Shown here in pieces: positions 56,760 through 64,000 of a DNA stretch of 64,000 bases. The stretch lies in the NCBI GenBank assembly GCA_963921825.1, contig OY997595.1, positions 66,681,879 through 66,745,878 of the forward strand, written 5' to 3'. Each line of letters starts with the position of its first letter. Positions within the stretch are counted from its first letter, which is position 1. The position numbers were made by a program, and so were the translations under genes. This DNA is from Erodium maritimum. Its lineage: Eukaryota > Streptophyta > Magnoliopsida > Geraniales > Geraniaceae. A model generated the notes under the pieces. That model saw nothing but the letters and a program-made list of their open reading frames with translations, was not told the DNA's origin and did no database searches.

Positions 56760-58515
56760 AGCCACCCTCTAGCTAATAAGATGGTGGGCTCCTCTTTGGC
56801 CTACAAGCCTCTTGTCTCCCAACCAGCAGCTTTCAAGGACTTTGTTTCAGACATGAATTCTCCTTTGGTGGACGTCGATTCTCCTCTTATTGATTTATTA
56901 AGGAAAAAAAGGCGCAAGAAACCTGGTCGGCGCAAGTCTTCCAAAGTGTCTGTAGCCAATCCTCCTATCAGTTCTCTTCGTAAAAAGTCTGAGGCTAAAC
57001 GTTCGTGGGACCTCTGCAAATCTATGGGGTTCACAACTAATGTTAACGAGGACGTTGTCATCAAAAGGTTTGAGAGCCTCCTTTGATGTCTGCGATTGTC
57101 TGCTTTTGTAGATGTCCTCTTGTCCCGACTTTTTCGCTTCTCTCTTTTGTTAATTTGTTCTGTTAGCTCTTTCTCTTCCTTCCTACCCTGTATCATCTCT
57201 TCTTTGAGGTTTCCAGTTTTAGATGGAGTAAAAATTGTTATTTTTGCTGATAAAAAAAAAAGATGGTATGTTCTATGTTTGTTCTAAGGTGATCGGGGCT
57301 TCCTTCTACGCTTCATTTTTTCTTTTCTTTTGAGGACAAAATATCATAATCAAATTTGAGGATGTGAGGTAAGAAATAGAGACCAACCTAACTTTGACTT
57401 GTTCATGTAAAAGTCAATTTCTTAGCCCAGATGAACACATGATGGGCTTTGGTTTGTAGTTATCAAATATGAAAGTCTCAGTTGTAATAGGTGATGGGCT
57501 CCGGCCCAACAAATTCATGTCTATGTATCAATTGGCGATGAACACACTAAAGTATCCTTGACTCTTGAGTGGAGAGCATAAGATTAGACAAAAGAACAAA
57601 CTCCTGCATCGGATTGGAATGAGTTTAGTTGAACATGAGTTTAGTTGAACATGAGTTTGATTTAAAAAGAAATATATAAACTCAAATTTGATTTGATTTT
57701 CTAGTTATCTTTAAAAATACTTAATAAAAGCCAAGAATTATTTTATGTAGAATGTGCAACTATATCAAACTTATCAAATGGCCAAGTATTTGGACTTCTG
57801 TTCGAGTGGCCAGGCACTTGGCTTTAAAACCATAGCTTATTTGTTCAAATCGTCAAGTATTAGGCTTTTTTTATCAGTTGAGATACAAACAAATCGAATC
57901 CAATTCAATTATGTTATAAGACTCGATTGGATCGAAAATATTTTGCTTCACTACAACTCAAGTTCAGTGATAACATGCACATCCAAGCTGGAAAACTATT
58001 GAGAAATCGGACCGACTTCTTTTCAAAAAACCCTCTATACTTCTCTCAATCATTGTGCTTTTGTGTCGTCGACGACTAATTGGCTCGTCAGGAAGTCGCT
58101 GATGACTACTCTTCCTTCTACCTTCTTTCCTCTTCTTTCTTTTCCTCTCATGTGCCTTGGTTTTTCCGAAATTGACCATTTGCCTTCGTCGTCCGCAAGT
58201 TTCTTCTCGAGATCTCGGCGCCTTTCAGTTTCTCCGACCTCCAATTCTGTCTCGGCTTCTCTTGGGTGAATCTCGTGCTCCAAGTATGCCCCTTTCTCTT
58301 TCCTATATTTCTTTCCGTTTTCGGAAAGGTTGTTTCCATCGGTGGTAGTCGACGGCGAGGTCCGTCTCAAGGTGTTGATGGGTCGTTGTTTTCCTGCTCG
58401 GGTGACCTGTCTTCCTCTTCGACGTCTCGATGTTTAGATCTACTTGCTTGGTACCGATTTGTCAGTACTGGTCTTCCCCTCATTTGGGTCGTTGCCCAGT
58501 GTTGGTTAGTAACGG

Positions 58516-61236
58516 TGTCACGCCCCAAATCCGGTTTTGACCAGACTCGAGACGTGAACTAAAATAAACATAAATAACAATAAATAGATAAATTTTGATA
58601 AAGTAAAACTCTAAGTAAATTTCCTAAATAAGTTCAACCGAAGAGTCAAAGTTCAACATAGATAAATAAGACATAGTTTTGAACAAAACGAAGGTACGTC
58701 TCTAACAAGATAAAACCCGGACCCTCAGTGAGCTCCCGAGCCCTGAGACGTCCTACAGCCTACTCAGCAAAGAAACCTGTAAAACTACAGTAAACACGAA
58801 GGGGGTGAGCTTACGCTCAGTAGGAAAAAACAGTAAAGTAAAAGAAACCCCCGTTAAAGCATAAAATCAAATAGTACAATTATTCAAGTTTATAATTAGA
58901 ATGATTAAACAAAAGGTGTTGTAAATATAGATCAATGAAAGTTCTCATGCTTTAGAGAAAGTAACACTCAAGGAGATCAACGGAAAAAGTACAATTTATC
59001 AATTGGATTAATTTAAAGACGCACGCAAATACTAAAATATTTAATATCAAATACCACGAATATGATCCGTACACTGACTGGTACATCATGTTAGAATGCT
59101 CCTCGGTCCGGAGGAACACTGTCATCGGGATTTCCGGAACAGTTCCCTAGGAATGCACGTTCTCGGATGTCCATGAAATGTCCCCAAAGGACCATAGATT
59201 ATCGGGATAGAGTGAGTCTCTCCGGAACACGTAGCATCGGAATGAGACAATAAGTACCGTGTCGGAACGTTCATCGGCCTCGGTCTTCCCGGGACACGTA
59301 GCATCGGGGTGGAACCCGTCTTTCCGGAACACGTAGCATCGGATAAGACAATAATATACCATACCGGAATGTCTCTCGGTCTAGGTCTTCCCGAGACACG
59401 TAGCATCGGGGTGGAACCCGTCTTTCCGGAACACATAGCATCGAATAAGACAATAATATATCATAACGGAATATCTCTCGGTCTAGGTCTTCTCGGGACA
59501 CGTAGCATCGGGGTGAAACATAATGTCACGTATCGGACCGGCTTACCCCCTCGATCGGATATCAGCCCAGAAATACCCTCAGCAAGTCAATAACAAAGGC
59601 ACACAATTCTCGACAAGGCACAACACAACAACTCATGCTATCACCCAAGCTTACCAGCATAACTTACCACCCACGTATCATCGGTCTATCACTCACCCGA
59701 TCATATCCATCGGCACAACCAATTCACACTCAAACGTTCATCCAATCATTCCATCATAGCACGTAACAACCGTTCACGTCACAATCATCATAGTTCAATT
59801 AATCTAGTTTGACTCTTATCTTATCTTAAGAATGGAGCATGCAATGGTCTTAAGGGTTAACAAGCAATCCTAAGGCTCGACATGGCCATTCTACCAGCAC
59901 GACAATTTCCGAGGATATTGAAAGCGAGTAATCTAGTGAATCACATCCTATATGCATGCTAAGACTCGTCCGATTATTATTATAATTGAAAAGCGGTTAT
60001 TCTAGTGATTCACATCCTATATGCAAACTAGGACCTTTCCGGTTATTAGTTATCTTATAGGCATGCTTTTAGCGTTCTTAAATTAGGAGTGGAGCTTACG
60101 GCTTTTCCCTACCTCAAGAAGAACCAACAGCTACGTCTCCTAGCTGCTGACGTCCGGGCCTACCTCCGGTCTTCTCGGGCGAAGTCAAAGTCTGGGTTTA
60201 ACAGGTAAAGTTCAGTATCAGTCCCGGTCCAGATAGGGTATTCCTCTAATTTAACAAATTCGTCTTTTAATTTAAGCCGTTAAGTCCTTGAATTTATCTG
60301 ATTTTAGTCCAATTATTAATTAACTCATTTATTTAAAAACAGCCCGACCCAGCCCAACCCGAACCCGGCCCGAATCCGGAAACCGGATCCGAAACTGACC
60401 CGGACCCGAGTCCAGACCCGGACCGACACGAGTTCGACCCAGACCCGGATCCAGACCCGAGCCTGATCCAAGTCCAGGCCCAAACTCGAGCTGGAGCCCA
60501 AACCTGGTTCTGGCCCAAGTCCAATCCGAGGCATAGGCCCAGGTCAGGCTCGAAGGAGACGGGCAGAGTTAGGGTTTCGGCTCCAGCGACGGCGACGACA
60601 TCAGGCGACTCGGGGTGGGTTCTCGCCGACGTCAAGGGCGTCAGGGAACTTGGAGAGGTAAAGGGAGATTGCTGGTGCGAAGAACCAGGCCTCTCCGTCC
60701 AGATCTTTGGCGTGAGAAGCTTGTCGGCGTGAGAGCGTCAGATCTGAAGCTCGAGAGCTCCGACGACGCCCTCCGGCCAAACTCGGCCCAAAACAAGCTC
60801 AGAAGCTCACGATCCTTAGGCAAGGGGCGGCGGGGAAGGTGAATCCGCTCGGGAAAAGGCCTCACCATCACTGGGTCGCTCGATTTTGGTGCGGCGAGGT
60901 TCGGATGAGAAGGGGCGACGGCGGTTCACCTCGATTCAGTGAGGAAGAAGGAAATGGAGGTCGTTGGTGGACGCTGAAGGAGAAGAAGAAGAAGGAGGAT
61001 GAAGGGAGGTCGGGGCTGAGACGGCGGAGAGCTGGTTCGCGCGAGAGAGAAATGGCGAGAGGAAGAAGAATGGCCTCGTTTTGCGTGCGTGAATCTGAGG
61101 TAAATGAAGCGACGCGTTAGGGTAAGTCGCGTGGGTTTGGGCCGAGCGCGGAAATGGGAAAGGGCTGGCTTGGGCCTGGTCTCTGACCGGGCCTGGTCAG
61201 CCTGGTCCAGCCCAACTTGGGTTTGGGCCGCGTGGG
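58516..61236 (-). mobile_element. LTR of a gypsy-type element, copy C, 5'-truncated
   Basis: On the minus strand it ends GGGGCGTGACA like copies A and B, and contains the shared TGAGCGTAAGCTCACCCC (58803-58820). At its other end (61236) about 150 bases of the expected LTR start are missing; copies A and B begin with TGTA. Instead of a 5-base duplication it is flanked by an exact 33-base direct repeat (58483..58515 and 61237..61269). Confidence 0.75.
59205..59520. repeat. Tandem repeat, about 103-base unit, inside LTR copy C
   Basis: The words ACACGTAGCATCGG, GGTGGAACCCGTCTTTCCGG and AAGACAATAATAT recur in order about three times. Copies A and B do not show this expansion. Confidence 0.85.
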
Positions 61237-62399
61237 TTTGGGTCGTTGCCCAGTGTTGGTTAGTAACGGGTTATTGTTTTGTTGACTAAGGACCGAGTAA
61301 GGGATTAGTAGATTAGGTTTACCGGGGTATTTACCTATGGTTGTGGCTGCCACTTTTGAGATCGTTTTGTGGTGTTCGCCAACAGTTCTTACTCTCATCG
61401 AAGTCGCATGCTTAGGTGGAGTTTGGTCGTTAAATTGGTGTCTTGGGTTTGACCATCAGTAGTAGATTTAAAGATTTTTGAGGTTGTTAAGGTACACTCT
61501 CTTTCTGTTCTTGAGCTTCAAGTTTGTGAATATAGGTTGTTTTTGAATTTATGTTATTCTACATGTTTGTTTCATTTATGTAAAATCAAGGTTTTGATCT
61601 ATTTTTTCTAGTTTGAGATGTCATGATGGACATGCTCTTGTGTTTGTATGAACGCTGGCCTCGGTTTTTTAAGGGGTTTTTATCTCCTTACCTAGTAGTA
61701 AACCTGGTTTTTCTTTGGACCTGTTGCTAGGTTTTTGGTATCTTCTAAGTTTTATGGTTGGAAAATCTAGGTTCAAGACCTTCTATTTTCTACGGTTCAT
61801 GGTTGAAAAATTAGGGTACTAGACCATTCACTTTTTCTACTTGTGTGCTTTATGGTTGTAAAATCTGGTTTTTTAGACATGCTTTTTCTAGTCTTCTCTC
61901 ATGTTTGGGTTGCCGAGGTTCCTCGCATAGGAACCCTCTTTCATGTACCTTCTTTCCCTTGCTAGGATTGTCATGAGCCTGAGCTGTGATGCCAGTGCTC
62001 GAGTCTGTTTTCATTGTTGGTTTCATTCTTCGGTCTATAGCTAGACTTCATCATGTACTCATTTTCTTCCTCTGAAGAGCTTTAATTTAAATTTGCATTC
62101 GTTGATCAAAAAAATAGCACACGATTATAAAACTTCATTTCTGGATTAAAAAAAGTTGAAAAACTTTTTTCTAAATTTTTAATTATATTCAATAAAGTAC
62201 ATAATCAAATAAATTCTAAATGAACCGTCTCGCTAACCTATTGAAACTTGAAAGTTGGGTTTGAGGGAGACTTGTTCATTAGTCGAGCTCACCTTAAAGT
62301 CGAATTCAACTTGAACTCGATTGTAAATTGAACCAAATATTTAATGAACTGAACTCGAACACTAGACTAACGACTCGGCTCGTAATCTTAAAGAAACAA

Positions 62400-64000
62400 A
62401 ATATGCTCCTGAATTTATTCCATTCTCTCACGTAAGTCGTGTGCTCCTCCCGAGGAACCCTAACCCCTACCCCACCTACACCTGCGGCCCCTATGGGCAT
62501 CACACATGTCCCCTCACCGCTTTCATCTCCAATGGGAGAAGGGATAGTTTTCCCACCACCGCGACCCTCCATGGATGTGGTAGCCCATTAAAAGGGCGTC
62601 AGTAGAGGAAGCCAAAGCCCGTGACCATGGAATCAACAGCAACGCTGAAACCATCCCTGGCTCTACTGCATCCCTCTACGACGTCCGTCTCCTTCTCTTG
62701 AATCACCACGGCGCGTCAATTCTGTGCATGCCTTGGCATCGTGTCTAGTTGACTAAGGACCCCTACATATGAATGAGGCCTTCTCGCCACGCATGCCGAT
62801 CCCACTGCCAAGTGCAGATCGTATACCAATCATCCAATCCCTCTCTATTATCTCAGCCTATATGTTGTGTCAGGGGGAATGACTTCATCGCCGTCAAAGG
62901 CCATCCTTGCTCCGGTTGTTCTGGTCCCGCCTAGCTTGATGGTCGCTCCGATGGCGAGCTTCTAGGAGAGTCTGTCCACCTGCTCGATTGGGGAGGAGGA
63001 AGACATGGAGATTCTGGTCCCCAATGCGTCCGTGGACCCATGAGTACTATTTCGCCAACATTTTGGAATGGTCGGGAAGCTTATGGCCCCGCTTCTCCCC
63101 CCAAAAGGAAACCCTACTAAAGATCATCACCAATGTATGGGGACGATCAGCAGCAGATCTGGTCATCAAAGACATTGAGCTAGAGGTCTTCGGTTTCTAT
63201 TTTAAAACGGAGGAGGCTCGCTCTTGGGTTCGGGGTAACGAAACATGGTGTTTTGATGGACACCCCCTCCTACTTGGGTAAATCGATCCATTGGCCAGAG
63301 ACCTCCCCACTCTAACCCGACTACAGTTGTGGGTCTATGCCCATGGTATCCCACTACTGGTGAGGAAGAGGAAGATAGGGGAGACGATTGGAGCCGTCAT
63401 GGGTTCCTTTGTGGACACATCATGTGATGAAGGGGGGGGGGGGGGGGGGAGAGCTAGGGAGAAGAGATCAAAGTGCGTTTTTGGCACTATGTGGACTGTC
63501 CCTTATGCTAGAGCCTCCTATTACGTTTCAAGCAATTCTAGGACCCGGTCAGGTGCTCTCTCACCTACACCGAACTGTCAACTTTCTGTGGTAATTGTAG
63601 TCGGATTGGGCATGGGTCGTAGGCTTGTGATCGAGAGATGTTAGGTGTCCCCCGCTTTGACAAGTCGTTGCTGGAATTTCTCCAAGATCAGAAGACCATG
63701 AGGTATGCGATTGATTGAGGGAAATCGCCACAATATCCCCAAGTTTTCGAACCGTTGATCTCGGTTATCCCACTTATGACCCCCATCATCTCGAAGGAGA
63801 GGGTCGATTGCAACCGCGCATATCCCACCCGATCCTCAAAAAATGGTGGAACAGCGGGGAATGCCCAGGGTATCGCAAAAACATCCTGGGATGCAGCCTG
63901 CCCATCTGAGATGCTGCACCTAAGGAGGATGGGCCAAATGAAAGACATTGCAAGAGAACCCTGAGAGGATCAAGCGAGTGCAAGGAGAGATCTCCGCCAA
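62400..64000 (+). mobile_element. Decayed LINE ORF1 (DUF4283-like) running off the window end
   Basis: From about 62980 the plus strand has a gag-like ORF1: FYFKTEEARSWVRGNETWCF, then DGHPLLLG, LQLWVYAHGIP and IGETIGAVMGSFVD, in the order of plant DUF4283 proteins. CCHC-like residues follow in a shifted frame near 63570-63640. Frameshifts, stops and the G18 run break it. The 5' part (62400-62980) resembles a GC-richer LINE leader. The RT part would lie beyond 64000. Confidence 0.7.
63432..63449. repeat. Homopolymer G18 (LINE sense strand)
   Basis: Uninterrupted run of 18 G in the DUF4283-like region; the coding similarity is lost across it. Confidence 0.95.

Larger units (their letters stand above)
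55736..57262 (+). mobile_element. 5'-truncated LINE: zinc-binding RT tail and RNase H region
   Basis: Broken frames read WDLDI, then VFLWRALSDTM, then LPKRFG/QFAKEVWAKS, the usual RVT zinc-binding region of plant LINEs. They are followed by the RNase H region (NHGLEFVEATAVL, YVGPIIEKCHSIF, DDKLEFVSITTNGATL). A Lys/Arg-rich tail (RKKRRKKPGRRKS) and a 3' end TTTTTGCTGAT followed by A10 complete it. Stops and shifts are common. No target duplication was found. The RNase H part is duplicated in tandem. Confidence 0.75.
57990..62117 (+). mobile_element. LINE-type retroposon interrupted by an LTR fragment
   Basis: Pyrimidine-rich, GC-richer sequence at 57990-58515 continues at 61237-62117 after the LTR. 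The 3' end is TTAAATTTGCATTCGTTGAT followed by CAAAAAAA, the same as the minus-strand tail at 22693. No protein domain remains. The 5' border is uncertain. Confidence 0.5.
54620..62400. repeat. Segmental duplication, unit 2 (split by retroposons)
   Basis: Counterparts of unit 1 lie at 54620-55735, 57300-57960 and 62120-62400. Between them sit a truncated LINE (55736-57262) and a retroposon carrying an LTR (about 57990-62117). Without insertions each unit is roughly 2 kb. Confidence 0.8.

Noticed and set aside
1..64000. tRNA, rRNA, CRISPR arrays, operons or bacterial-type elements
   Set aside because: None recognised; the window has spliced plant genes and plant retroelements only.

Overview
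The window is nuclear DNA of a eudicot plant. The genes have spliced exons with plant-type GT..AG introns in AT-rich surroundings, and they belong to plant families: a CC-NBS-LRR-type resistance protein, type I mannose-6-phosphate isomerase, an ABP19-type germin-like protein and a growth-regulating factor with a miR396 site. Most of the rest is plant retrotransposon sequence. I cannot name the species; the germin-like protein resembles the ABP19/ABP20 group known from Rosaceae. No rRNA, tRNA or CRISPR array was recognised.

Layout. 1-2336 (+) is the 3' end of a resistance-type LRR gene whose last three exons look like copies of one exon. 3580-14646 (+) is a complete five-exon mannose-6-phosphate isomerase gene. 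Its introns 2 and 3 are swollen by antisense LINE, retroposon, Myb/SANT-transposon and Ty3/gypsy remnants, a young non-autonomous LTR element with perfect target duplication, a foldback element with a minisatellite core, and a MULE-type MITE with a perfect 9-bp target duplication. 15.0-20.0 kb holds retroposons and a second foldback/minisatellite element. 20965-21603 (-) is an intronless germin-like protein gene. 22.7-30.6 kb is retroposon sequence plus two nested solo LTRs. 34277-35636 (+) is a four-exon growth-regulating factor gene. 37511-42451 (-) is a full-length Ty1/copia element with an unusual LTR terminus, one frameshift and one stop. 42.5-50.4 kb holds MITEs, a dispersed repeat and a solo gypsy-type LTR. 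50.6-62.4 kb is a tandem segmental duplication, each unit carrying a small proline-rich membrane-protein gene on the minus strand and each broken by retroposons. From 62.4 kb to the end there is a decayed LINE ORF1 region.

The host genes are independent housekeeping, developmental, wall and defence genes and do not form one pathway. The main biological story is the mobile DNA: autonomous and non-autonomous LTR partners, gag-only retroposons with clear target-site duplications, foldback elements with tandem-repeat cores, long G-runs in LINE remnants, and one gene that keeps intact splice sites although about 9.5 kb of its 11 kb is intron. Coordinates of full-length mobile elements with target-site duplications are exact; boundaries of decayed elements are approximate.
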